From assembly GCA_030834895.1 (NCBI GenBank), contig JAUQXA010000024.1, forward strand, positions 124,001 to 188,000: a stretch of DNA of 64,000 nucleotides, given 5' to 3'. The notes beneath the pieces are model-generated. The model had not been told where the DNA came from, made no database searches, and saw only the letters and a list, made by a program, of their open reading frames with translations. This DNA is from Anaerolineales bacterium. GTDB lineage: Bacteria; Chloroflexota; Anaerolineae; Anaerolineales; Villigracilaceae. This document shows, piece by piece, positions 25,559-33,031 of the stretch; within the stretch, counting starts at the first letter, position 1, and each line of letters opens with the position of its first letter. The position numbers and the translations under genes are program-made.

Positions 25559-27445
25559 ATGTCTTCCCGTCATCACGTCCGTAACCGTTTTGTCTTAATT
25601 GGCGACCTTGCCCTCATCATCGTCTCGGTGTTGGGGAGTTTCGCCTTGCGGCTGGACGTGAATCAACTCCCGTTCTATTTCCCCGCCGCGTTGATGATGT
25701 CTGCTGTGGCGCTGCTGATTAAAGTCCCCGTTTATTTTTACTTTGGTTTGTACCGCCGCCTGTGGATTTACGCCAGCACCAGCGAGTTGCGCCTCATCAC
25801 CGTCGCCGTCACCACCGCTTCGGTCTTGACCTCTGGCGTCATGCTCGTGCTGATCAGCGCGGGAATCCTTCAGCCTGGAATGCCGCGCTCAGCTCTCGGC
25901 ATTGACTGGCTTCTCTCGCTTGTCCTCATCGGCGGCTCGCGTTTTGCCCTGCGAATTCTCGCGGAGCAATCAACTGCCCGCCACAACGCAAAATCCAAAC
26001 GTGCCCTCATTATCGGCGCGGGTGACGCGGGCGCTCTTGTTGTCCGCGAACTTCAACGACCTTCCCAACTCAATCTCGTTCCCATCGGCTTTCTTGACGA
26101 CGACCCCGCCAAGCAGAATCATCAGATTTACGGCGTTTCGGTCATCGGCAAGGTGAACAAACTTGCCGACATTCTTGACAACCAGCAGGTGGACGAAGTC
26201 ATCATCGCCATTCCGTCCGCGCCTGGCAATATCATTCGCCTTGTCAATGATGCCTGCCGTGCAAAGGGCATTCCTTCGCGCACCATGCCTGGTATTTATG
26301 AACTACTCGGCGGCAAGGTCAGCGTGAATCGTCTGCGCGAAGTGGACATCACCGACCTTCTCCGTCGCGACCACGTCCGCGTGAATGATGAAAAGGTGGG
26401 ACAGTCACTCGAAGGCAAGCGCGTTCTTGTCACGGGGGCTGGCGGCTCCATCGGGCGCGAACTCAGCCGTCAGATTGCTCGACGTAATCCCGCCGAACTT
26501 GTCCTTCTCGGTCACGGTGAAAATTCCATCTTCGAGATATTCCTTGAGTTGCAGGGCAATTATCCAAACCTAAAACTCATTCCTGTCATTGCCGACGTCC
26601 GCAACGTGCAACGCCTCGAAGCTGTTTTCAGCAAGCATCAACCACAGGTCGTCTTTCATACAGCCGCACACAAGCATGTTCCGTTGATGGAGATCAACCC
26701 GACGGAGGCAATTTCCAATAACGTGCTTGGCACGTGCAACCTTGTCCAAGCCGCAATCGCGTACAGCGTCGAGCGCTTCGTTCTCATCTCCACCGATAAA
26801 GCCGTGCGCCCGTCAAGCATTTACGGCGCGACCAAACGCCTTGCCGAGATGATCGTCCTCGACGCCGCTCACCAAAACAATCGTACCTTCACCGTTGTCC
26901 GCTTTGGCAACGTGCTTGGTTCGCGCGGCAGTATCATTCCGATTTTCAAAAATCAAATTGCCAACGGTGGACCCATCACCATCACGCACCCCGACATGTT
27001 TCGGTTTTTCATGACCATCCCCGAAGCGGTGTATCTTGTCTTGCAAGCCTCGTCCATGCAAAACGGCGGTGAAGTGTTTGTGCTCAACATGGGCGAGCCT
27101 GTCCGCATCCTCGACCTCGCCGAAGACCTCATCAAACTTTCGGGACTCGAACCGCACAAAGACATCGAGATAGCTTTTACGGGAATTCGTCCAGGCGAAA
27201 AGTTGGCGGAAGAACTCTGGGATTCTGATTCTGCCCTCAGTCCGACTCCACACCCCGACATTTCCCGCCTCGACGAGCCTTCATCCTTGCCAACCCCGAA
27301 CCTGATTCAAGCCATCGAGCAGTTGACCACCCTCAGCCTCTCCGACGACCGCCTCGCCATCACGCAACTTCTTGACGGACTCATCCCTGGCTCCCACATC
27401 ACCGATCAACCTGCCGACCTTCAACTTTCGACCTTCAACGTGTAA
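25559..27445 (+). CDS. CapD/WbpM-like nucleotide-sugar 4,6-dehydratase (membrane)
   Basis: A 628-residue protein of the FlaA1/CapD/PglF family, which makes 4-keto-6-deoxy-sugar nucleotides (typically from UDP-GlcNAc). There are four N-terminal membrane helices (about 10-110), a first Rossmann domain (about 140-270, IIGAGDAGA) and the catalytic SDR domain (about 285-570) with VTGAGGSIGRELS, ISTDKAVRPSS and YGATKRLAEM. The extra-long form fits membrane-bound members. No Shine-Dalgarno sequence precedes the ATG; a heptamer array does. The last codons and the stop lie inside another heptamer array, so the natural C-terminus may have been replaced by repeat DNA. Confidence 0.93.
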   Translation: MSSRHHVRNRFVLIGDLALIIVSVLGSFALRLDVNQLPFYFPAALMMSAVALLIKVPVYFYFGLYRRLWIYASTSELRLITVAVTTASVLTSGVMLVLISAGILQPGMPRSALGIDWLLSLVLIGGSRFALRILAEQSTARHNAKSKRALIIGAGDAGALVVRELQRPSQLNLVPIGFLDDDPAKQNHQIYGVSVIGKVNKLADILDNQQVDEVIIAIPSAPGNIIRLVNDACRAKGIPSRTMPGIYELLGGKVSVNRLREVDITDLLRRDHVRVNDEKVGQSLEGKRVLVTGAGGSIGRELSRQIARRNPAELVLLGHGENSIFEIFLELQGNYPNLKLIPVIADVRNVQRLEAVFSKHQPQVVFHTAAHKHVPLMEINPTEAISNNVLGTCNLVQAAIAYSVERFVLISTDKAVRPSSIYGATKRLAEMIVLDAAHQNNRTFTVVRFGNVLGSRGSIIPIFKNQIANGGPITITHPDMFRFFMTIPEAVYLVLQASSMQNGGEVFVLNMGEPVRILDLAEDLIKLSGLEPHKDIEIAFTGIRPGEKLAEELWDSDSALSPTPHPDISRLDEPSSLPTPNLIQAIEQLTTLSLSDDRLAITQLLDGLIPGSHITDQPADLQLSTFNV

Positions 27446-27446
27446 T
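27419..27446. repeat. Heptamer array forming the 3' end of capD
   Basis: Units CTTCAAC, TTTCGAC, CTTCAAC and GTGTAAT. The final unit supplies the TAA stop codon; the next gene starts two bases later. Confidence 0.7.
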
Positions 27447-27447
27447 C

Positions 27448-28431
27448 ATGGAAGTCAACCTCACCGACTGGAATCAATTTCTGGAATCGCATCCCGAAAC
27501 ACATCTCCTTCAACTGGGTGAATGGGGCGAACTCAAAAAAAACTTCGGCTGGAAACCCGTCCGCATCATTCAAAACGAAATCGGCGTCCAAATCCTCTTT
27601 CGCCGCCTGCCGCTTGGTTTGACGATTGGATATATGCCGAAACCAGCAATGAGTAACGAGTTACAAGAAACGCGTAACGAGTTTTGGCGTGAAGTCAATG
27701 CCGTTTGCGAAAGCAATAAGGCCATCTTTCTAAAGATAGAACCTGATTTATGGAGTGAAGATTTCATCCTTCATAATTCATCCTTCATCCTTTCTCGTCA
27801 TAATATCCAACCTCCAAGGACTATTGTTATTCCGATTGATGGCAGCGAAGAACAAATCCTGTCTCGCATGAAACCCAAATGCCGCTACAACATCCGCCTT
27901 GCCGAGAAAAAGGGCGTGACCGTCCGCACATGGGACGACCTCTCCGCCTTCCATGAAATGATGACTGTCACGGGCGGACGCGATAACTTCGGCGTGCATT
28001 CCAAAGAATATTATCAACGCGCCCACGAGTTGTTCCATCCGAACGGGACATGTGAGTTGTTGGTCGCCAAATACGAAGGCAAACCGCTTGCCTCGTTGAT
28101 GGTTTTTGCCAATGGGAAACGTGCCTGGTACGTGTACGGCGCATCCAACGACCACGAGCGCAACCGAATGCCAACCTACCTCCTGCAATGGGAAGCCATC
28201 CGCTGGGCAAAGTCTCGCGGCTGTGAAGAATACGACCTCTGGGGCGTCCCCGACGAAAACGAAGAAACCCTCGAAGCAGAGTTCGAGTCCCGCCACGATG
28301 GCTTGTGGGGAGTCTATCGTTTCAAGCGTGGCTTCGGCGGACAGTTGAAACGCGCCGCCCAGGCTTTGGACAGAGTTTATAATCCGCTGTTATATTGGTT
28401 TTACACAAAGTACATAACACGGAATGCGTAA
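27448..28431 (+). CDS. FemABX-family aminoacyltransferase, copy 1
   Basis: A 327-residue protein of the FemABX family, which transfers amino acids from aminoacyl-tRNA to peptidoglycan precursors to build interpeptide bridges. Two GNAT-like domains are recognisable: the first begins WNQFLESHPETHLLQLGEWGELK, interrupted here to keep it short as WGELKKNFGWK, and the second carries RMKPKCRYNIRLAEKKG, MPTYLLQWEAIRWAK and the C-terminal GLWGVYRFKRGFGG. It starts 2 nt after capD. Two heptamer arrays lie inside it (27651-27685 and 27763-27797), encoding segments that its paralogue lacks. Substrate amino acid unknown. Confidence 0.9.
   Translation: MEVNLTDWNQFLESHPETHLLQLGEWGELKKNFGWKPVRIIQNEIGVQILFRRLPLGLTIGYMPKPAMSNELQETRNEFWREVNAVCESNKAIFLKIEPDLWSEDFILHNSSFILSRHNIQPPRTIVIPIDGSEEQILSRMKPKCRYNIRLAEKKGVTVRTWDDLSAFHEMMTVTGGRDNFGVHSKEYYQRAHELFHPNGTCELLVAKYEGKPLASLMVFANGKRAWYVYGASNDHERNRMPTYLLQWEAIRWAKSRGCEEYDLWGVPDENEETLEAEFESRHDGLWGVYRFKRGFGGQLKRAAQALDRVYNPLLYWFYTKYITRNA
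27651..27685. repeat. In-frame heptamer array in femX copy 1 (GAGTAAC type)
   Basis: Five consecutive units: GAGTAAC, GAGTTAC, AAGAAAC, GCGTAAC, GAGTTTT. They encode the segment MSNELQETRNEFW between two conserved parts of the protein. Confidence 0.7.
27763..27797. repeat. In-frame heptamer array in femX copy 1 (TTCATCC type)
   Basis: Units TTCATCC, TTCATAA, TTCATCC, TTCATCC and TTTCTCG, encoding FILHNSSFILS. The same heptamer forms the intergenic array just before capD. Confidence 0.75.
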
Positions 28432-28444
28432 TTTCTAAAATAAT

Positions 28445-28883
28445 ATGGATACTATCGAATCAAAACATCAATCAGAAGAGCGACTTTACATCGGATTTAC
28501 TTTGGTAGGGAAAGATTTGATTCCTGATGAAATTACTTCCAAACTCAGCATAAAACCTGACCGCTCATTTGCGCGTGGCGCTGTCTATAAAAACCACGCA
28601 AGTGAAAATAGTTTGCGAAAACATGGATTCTGGGAAGTCAGTTCGGATAATAGAGATTTGCCATCAAATGACATTGTTGTTCACTTTAACTGGTTACTTG
28701 AGTTACTTGAACCAGCACAGGAAAGTCTGAGCAGAATTCTGAAAGATGAAAATATTCAAGCCCGTGTTTGACTGTTTTTGGATTGCCCTAAATGGAAGGA
28801 TAAATTTGGAAATTGAGCCTGCGCTAATTTCCAGGCTGGCAAAGTTGAATGTCAGGATTTGGTTTGACATTTATGGAAATTAA
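28445..28883 (+). pseudogene. DUF4279-family gene with a +1 frameshift
   Basis: The first frame (28445-28771) encodes 108 residues of a DUF4279 protein (SEERLYIGFTLVGKDLIPDE, then KLSIKPDRSFARG and GFWEVSS) and stops at TGA after IQARV. The next frame, from GAC at 28770 to TAA at 28881-28883, continues with WIALNGRINLEIEPALIS and ends RIWFDIYGN, which is the expected C-terminus of the family (Leu-rich helix, then a FDIY strand). One extra T in GTTT at 28766-28769 explains the break. It may be a recent mutation, a sequencing error or recoding. The family is of unknown function. It separates the two femX paralogues. Confidence 0.75.
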
Positions 28884-28888
28884 TTTGA

Positions 28889-30073
28889 ATGAGTTCCAAT
28901 TTCATGGCTGAATTTTCTTGGAATAAATTAATTTCAGCACTTCCCAATCCGCACTTTATCCAAACCTACGAGTGGGGACAGGTCAAGGCAAAGTACGGCT
29001 GGACTCCGTTTTACGCCGTCTGGACGGATGACGGAAAATTTCATATTTCCCAAACCACTGATAACTGGTCACTGAATACTGATCACTGCATTGCAGCATG
29101 TCTCGTTCTCAAAAAACAAATCCTTAGTCAGAGTTTTGCTGCTCGCCTGTCCATTCTCTACGCGCCGAAAGGACCCTTGCTGGATTGGAACAACGTCCCT
29201 CTGCGAACCCGTGTGCTGAACGACCTACAAGCCTTCGCCAAAAAGCAGGGAGCCATCTTCCTCAAAATTGACCCTGACGTCGTGCTTGGTCGCGGAGTCC
29301 CCAACAGCGAGGGAGAGGTCAGGGAAAACAGCGGACAAGCCGCAGGATCGGAGTTGACACGCAGGGGATGGGTCTACTCGTCAGATCAAATCCAATTCCG
29401 AAATACAGTCCTGATTGACCTGTCTGCCTCCGAGGAAGAAATGCTGGTGCGGATGAAACCCAAGACCCGCTACAATATCCGCCTCTCTGAAAAGAAGGGT
29501 GTCTCTGTGCGCGTAGGCATACCGGGCGATCTGCCCATGCTTTACAAAATGTACGCCGAAACATCCGTCCGTGACGGCTTTGTCATCCGCGATGAAAATT
29601 ACTACATGACAGTATGGAAGCTGTTCATGTCAAACTTTGAGGCTTTCAAACATTCAAACCTTCCAACTTGCCAACCTTTGATCGCCGAAGTCAACAACGA
29701 ACCCGTCGCCGCCATCTTTCTCTTCATGTTCGCGGGGCGGGCGTACTACGTTTATGGCATGTCGCGCAATGTTCACCGTGAAAAAATGCCGACCTATCTT
29801 TTGCAATGGGAAGCCATCAAACGCGCCAAGTCCAACGGATGCAGCACCTACGACCTGTGGGGCGCGCCCGAAGTCTTTGACGAAAGCGACTCAATGTGGG
29901 GCGTGTATCGCTTCAAAGAAGGCTTGGGCGGGGAGGTGGTGCGTACTCTCGGCGCGTACGATTTTGCCCCGACCAAACTGTGGTACAAACTCTATGCTGA
30001 TATCATGCCACGCGTGTTGGATGTAATGCGATCAAGGGGAAAGGAAAAAACCAAGCAAGGATTAAGTGCGTGA
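28889..30073 (+). CDS. FemABX-family aminoacyltransferase, copy 2
   Basis: A 394-residue paralogue of the gene at 27448. It shares HFIQTYEWGQVKAKYGW, RMKPKTRYNIRLSEKKG, MPTYLLQWEAIKRAK and SMWGVYRFKEGLGG. It probably also transfers amino acids onto cell-wall precursors, perhaps at a second bridge position, as FemX/FemA/FemB do in sequence. It is about 65 residues longer than copy 1; at least two of the extra segments are encoded by tandem heptamer or octamer arrays (29055-29089 and 29643-29674). ATG 28889 or the in-frame ATG 28904 could be the start; binding sites are weak for both. Confidence 0.9.
   Translation: MSSNFMAEFSWNKLISALPNPHFIQTYEWGQVKAKYGWTPFYAVWTDDGKFHISQTTDNWSLNTDHCIAACLVLKKQILSQSFAARLSILYAPKGPLLDWNNVPLRTRVLNDLQAFAKKQGAIFLKIDPDVVLGRGVPNSEGEVRENSGQAAGSELTRRGWVYSSDQIQFRNTVLIDLSASEEEMLVRMKPKTRYNIRLSEKKGVSVRVGIPGDLPMLYKMYAETSVRDGFVIRDENYYMTVWKLFMSNFEAFKHSNLPTCQPLIAEVNNEPVAAIFLFMFAGRAYYVYGMSRNVHREKMPTYLLQWEAIKRAKSNGCSTYDLWGAPEVFDESDSMWGVYRFKEGLGGEVVRTLGAYDFAPTKLWYKLYADIMPRVLDVMRSRGKEKTKQGLSA
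29055..29089. repeat. In-frame heptamer array in femX copy 2 (ACTGATC type)
   Basis: Units ACTGATA, ACTGGTC, ACTGAAT, ACTGATC and ACTG-, encoding TDNWSLNTDHC, a segment absent from copy 1. The intergenic array at 5586-5617 has the same unit type. Confidence 0.75.
29643..29674. repeat. In-frame octamer array in femX copy 2
   Basis: Units CTTTCAAA, CATTCAAA, CCTTCCAA and CTTGCCAA, followed by CCTTTGAT, encoding FKHSNLPTCQPL just before the conserved IAEVNNEP. Copy 1 has no matching residues. Confidence 0.7.
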
Positions 30074-30089
30074 GAAAAAAGGAGAACCT

Positions 30090-31064
30090 ATGAAGCCTGT
30101 TGCTCGATTAAATTTTGCCCATCTGCCCACACCTATCGAAGAGCTCCCACGCCTGACAAAAGCCCTCGGCGGACCACGCATCCTCGTCAAGCGTGACGAT
30201 CAGACGGGGCTCGCTTTCGGCGGGAACAAGACCCGCAAACTGGAATTCCTTGTGGCGGAAGCTCGCGAGCAGGGCGCAGATATGCTGATTTCTGCGGGTG
30301 CAATTCAGTCGAATCACTGCCGTCAGACCGTTGCTGCCGCTGCCCGCTTCGGCTTCGCCTGTACTCTTGTGTTGACGGGTGAACGTCCCAGCCAGCCCAC
30401 CGCCAACTTCCTGCTTGACCAACTCTTTGGCGCGGAAATCATCACCGTCCCAGACCGTAAGGATCGTGACCGCGTTTTGCAGGAAACTTTCGACAAAGCC
30501 GTCGCCGTGGGGAAGAAACCCTACCTTGTGCCGTACGGGGGATCGAGCAGCACAGGCGCGATGGGATACACCTTTGCGATGGAAGAACTGATAAAGCAAA
30601 ACGTAAACGCGGACTGGATCGTCTTCGGCACATCCTCGGGTGGGACGCACGCGGGGATTGTTCTCGGTCAGCGGTTGTTTGGATTCAAGGGCAAGGCGTT
30701 GGGAATCAGCATCGACGAGCCAGTTGACCAACTCAAGGCAAATGTCTTCGCGCTGGCAACCCGCGCCAGTGAAAAACTCGGCGAGCGTATCGAGTTCACA
30801 GGCGATCATGTTCTGGCAAACGATGATTATTGCCAGGCAGGCTATGGGGTCTTTGGGGAAGGAGAGCGCGAGGCGATCAAGCTATTTGCCAGCAACGAGG
30901 GGCTGCTGCTCGACCCTGTTTATACGGGACGCGCTGCCGCTGGCATGATCGACCTGATCCGCAAGGGATATTTCAGGAAGAATGAAACCATCCTGTTCTG
31001 GCATACAGGTGGACAGCCTGCATTGTTCGCGGATAAATACTCGGCGGATGTGATAAGAAACTAG
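30090..31064 (+). CDS. PLP-dependent D-cysteine desulfhydrase / ACC deaminase family protein
   Basis: A 324-residue fold-type II PLP enzyme. The Schiff-base Lys is in FGGNKTRK (about residue 48), SAGAIQSNHCRQT (about 74-86) binds the substrate carboxylate, and GTSSGGTHAG (about 186-195) binds the cofactor phosphate. The family includes D-cysteine desulfhydrase (D-cysteine to pyruvate, sulfide and ammonia) and 1-aminocyclopropane-1-carboxylate deaminase; the sequence is closer in style to the former. The ATG at 30090 follows AAAAGGAG. The femX copy 2 stop lies 16 nt upstream, so cotranscription is likely. The enamine product of such enzymes is a RidA substrate. Confidence 0.9.
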   Translation: MKPVARLNFAHLPTPIEELPRLTKALGGPRILVKRDDQTGLAFGGNKTRKLEFLVAEAREQGADMLISAGAIQSNHCRQTVAAAARFGFACTLVLTGERPSQPTANFLLDQLFGAEIITVPDRKDRDRVLQETFDKAVAVGKKPYLVPYGGSSSTGAMGYTFAMEELIKQNVNADWIVFGTSSGGTHAGIVLGQRLFGFKGKALGISIDEPVDQLKANVFALATRASEKLGERIEFTGDHVLANDDYCQAGYGVFGEGEREAIKLFASNEGLLLDPVYTGRAAAGMIDLIRKGYFRKNETILFWHTGGQPALFADKYSADVIRN

Positions 31065-31145
31065 AGATTAGAGAGTGGTGAAGCAGTCGCCATGTAGGTG
31101 ACTGCCTTCTTTTGTAACTATTCAACTAATTTTCCACTCACTAAT
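31062..31145. repeat. Palindromic heptamer-type arrays flanking a hairpin
   Basis: ACTAGAG, ATTAGAG and AGTGGTG units start at the gene stop. A hairpin (GCAGTCGCC with GGTGACTGC, about 31085-31107) follows, and then ACTCACT and AATCTCT units that are roughly complementary to the first set. It lies between two convergent genes and may act as a bidirectional terminator. Confidence 0.55.
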
Positions 31146-31152
31146 CTCTGCG

Positions 31153-31932
31153 TTACTCCAAACACGTTCTCATCAACGAACTTCCCGCTTCTACATCACA
31201 CCCCTCCGGATTAACCTGCTCGCGCAGATAATCGTCGTAGAGTTTGCTCATCGTCACCAATTCCCACTTGTTTTCCCTCAGCCACGGATAAACCTGCACG
31301 CTGGAGTTGTAATCCTGTGTGCGGATGTGCATCTGGACGATGTCGCCGCCCTTGCCTTTTTGAATGGCTCTGGTGACGATATCTGGTTCGCCGCCGCCAC
31401 CGATGGAGAATAACGTTGCCACCAGCCCGCGCTCCTGACAGAGAACGTCCATCGTGTAGCTGATGACGTCATACGGCGGACGCACAAAGCGGACGTTGTA
31501 TTCCCTGCCCAGCACCTGGGTCAACGCGGCGTACCATTTGTCGTAGTCCATCAACGCGGCGGCAGGTGACATGATGCCGAGATTGACGTGGTCAAAGGTG
31601 TGATAGCCGATCTCGTGGCCCCTTTCAACCAGCCGCTTCCAGATGCCGCTGTCCTGCTCTTCGAGATGGAGCAGTTTTTGTCCGACAGGGAAGAAGGTCA
31701 CTTTGAACTCGGGATACTCATTTAGTAAGACTTCCAGTGCCTGCATTTTGTTCAGCAAATAGCAGTCATCATAGGTAAACGCCATGCGCTTGAAACTGCG
31801 ACTTCCATGCCAGAGCAGCGGCGCGGTGAAGTAAGGTTCGTCGTTCCGCACTGGGATGAACTTACTTGCAGAAACCCCGAGCAACGCGGCAGCGCCAAGC
31901 TTCAAAAAATCTCTTCGTGAAAAGTCAGCCAT
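31153..31932 (-). CDS. Tat-exported polysaccharide deacetylase (NodB-like)
   Basis: A 259-residue protein. A twin-arginine signal (SRRDFLKLG, residues 4-12) with hydrophobic core suggests Tat export. NodB motifs are recognisable: motif 1 FTYDDC (two Asp), motif 2 HTFDH (metal histidines), motif 3 RPPYD, and a later MHIRT. It probably removes N-acetyl groups from a surface polysaccharide or peptidoglycan. The start at 31932 was chosen because its ATG overlaps the stop of the upstream gene by 8 nt; an ATG 9 nt earlier is possible. It is the last gene of a minus-strand run. Confidence 0.9.
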   Translation of the reverse strand: MADFSRRDFLKLGAAALLGVSASKFIPVRNDEPYFTAPLLWHGSRSFKRMAFTYDDCYLLNKMQALEVLLNEYPEFKVTFFPVGQKLLHLEEQDSGIWKRLVERGHEIGYHTFDHVNLGIMSPAAALMDYDKWYAALTQVLGREYNVRFVRPPYDVISYTMDVLCQERGLVATLFSIGGGGEPDIVTRAIQKGKGGDIVQMHIRTQDYNSSVQVYPWLRENKWELVTMSKLYDDYLREQVNPEGCDVEAGSSLMRTCLE

Positions 31933-32182
31933 GCGTAGCATTCATCCAAGCTTTGCGACCAAGTGTCAGGACCGCAATCCCGACCCAGACGACGTTCAAC
32001 CCTGCGGACGGATACGCGCGCAGATAAAATGTGTTGATGATCAGAAAGACACCAGCCACGATATTCAATCCCTGATACGTCCACGAGTCACCTTCCACCT
32101 TTTTGGCGGAGATCAACCCATAGGCGATGAGATACAAAACCGTGCCAGTCCAGCCGAGGATGTCAATGATGGTTTGTTCCAT
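31925..32182 (-). CDS. Small three-span membrane protein (CBU_0592-like)
   Basis: An 85-residue protein with three hydrophobic segments (about 6-24, 38-55 and 60-76). The pattern DILGWTGTVLYLIAYGLIS, then YQGLNIVAG and AYPSAGLNVVW resembles the CBU_0592 family of small membrane proteins of unknown function. Its last codons overlap the start of the deacetylase gene. Confidence 0.7.
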   Translation of the reverse strand: MEQTIIDILGWTGTVLYLIAYGLISAKKVEGDSWTYQGLNIVAGVFLIINTFYLRAYPSAGLNVVWVGIAVLTLGRKAWMNATHG

Positions 32183-32193
32183 GTTTTTCCTTC

Positions 32194-32236
32194 GCGCAGA
32201 GCGTAGACGAAGCGCATCCTTCGACCATGCTCAGGC
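32194..32236. repeat. Partial family I dispersed repeat
   Basis: GAGCGTAGACGAAGC and CCTTCGACCATGCTCAGG are the two arms of a family I hairpin. The element overlaps the stop codon of the MOSC gene (32231-32233). Confidence 0.5.
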
Positions 32237-33031
32237 CGAGATAATCTCCACGCTCATTCCAATTTTGATTTCACCCTCGCTCAGCGGGATGACGTTCATG
32301 CCGAACATCGCGCCGCCTTGCTGTTTACGATAGGTGTTCAATGTTTTGAGCGGTTCCTTGTTTTTCTTCAACGTTTCTTTGTCAACCGTTGTCACTACAC
32401 AGCGCGGACAGGGTTTGACGATTGCCATCTCGATTCCGCCGATGCGGATGCGCTTCCAGCTATCCTCGGCGAAAGGCTCACAGCCTTTGACGACCAGGTT
32501 TGGGCGGAATCGATTCATCGGGAGAGAGACAGTCAGCCGCGAGTTCAGGTCAGTAAGCGATTCTTCCGAGATAATGAGAATCGGGTAGCCGTCTGCGAAT
32601 CCCGTATGGTCTTCGTTGCTGACGGCATACTCAGGGTTTAGTTTCCGCTTGAAGGCTTCATCCACATGCACGAGGCGAACAGAAGCGCCAAGCCAATCTG
32701 ACAACCACTTCGCGGCGACGTCGCCCTGGTCGATGGCTTTGACTCCTTTGCTCGACCAGATATCCACGAGGGTGGATGTGCCAGACTTCCGAAGCTCGAC
32801 CTGGAGGGAATCAAAATTCGGGGCGGAGAGCGTGACCGAGCCGCCGCTCAGCGTGGGAGTAATGAGCGCCAGCCTGGGATGTTCGCGCTGAGTGAGGAAT
32901 TCGCCTTCGGGCGTGACCACCATCATGCGGCGGTCGTCGGCAAGCCCCATGCGCTCCACCCGTGTTTCGGTCACGTCGAATCCGCGACAGGCTTTGATGG
33001 GATAGTATGTGAGATTGGATGCTGTGATCAA
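32231..33031 (-). CDS. MOSC domain protein (YcbX-like)
   Basis: A 266-residue protein with an N-terminal MOSC beta-barrel (1-115; YYPIKACRGFDV, DRRMMVV) and a C-terminal MOSC domain (about 120-266). The conserved Cys of the sulfur/molybdenum-cofactor-handling site is in KPCPRCVVTTVD (about 213-216). YcbX/mARC-like proteins use molybdenum cofactor to reduce N-hydroxylated compounds. No ferredoxin domain is fused here. It overlaps the upstream hydrolase gene by 4 nt (ATGA), indicating coupling. Confidence 0.9.
   Translation of the reverse strand: MITASNLTYYPIKACRGFDVTETRVERMGLADDRRMMVVTPEGEFLTQREHPRLALITPTLSGGSVTLSAPNFDSLQVELRKSGTSTLVDIWSSKGVKAIDQGDVAAKWLSDWLGASVRLVHVDEAFKRKLNPEYAVSNEDHTGFADGYPILIISEESLTDLNSRLTVSLPMNRFRPNLVVKGCEPFAEDSWKRIRIGGIEMAIVKPCPRCVVTTVDKETLKKNKEPLKTLNTYRKQQGGAMFGMNVIPLSEGEIKIGMSVEIISA

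Noticed and set aside
28769..28771. TGA in the DUF4279 gene as a selenocysteine codon (selA is in the window)
   Set aside because: Reading through in the same frame gives a short non-family tail ending in another stop, while the shifted frame gives the family C-terminus; no SECIS-like hairpin was noted.
22036..29674. Heptamer arrays as CRISPR or as VNTR of one unit
   Set aside because: There are no spacers and the units differ from array to array; units are only 7-8 nt.
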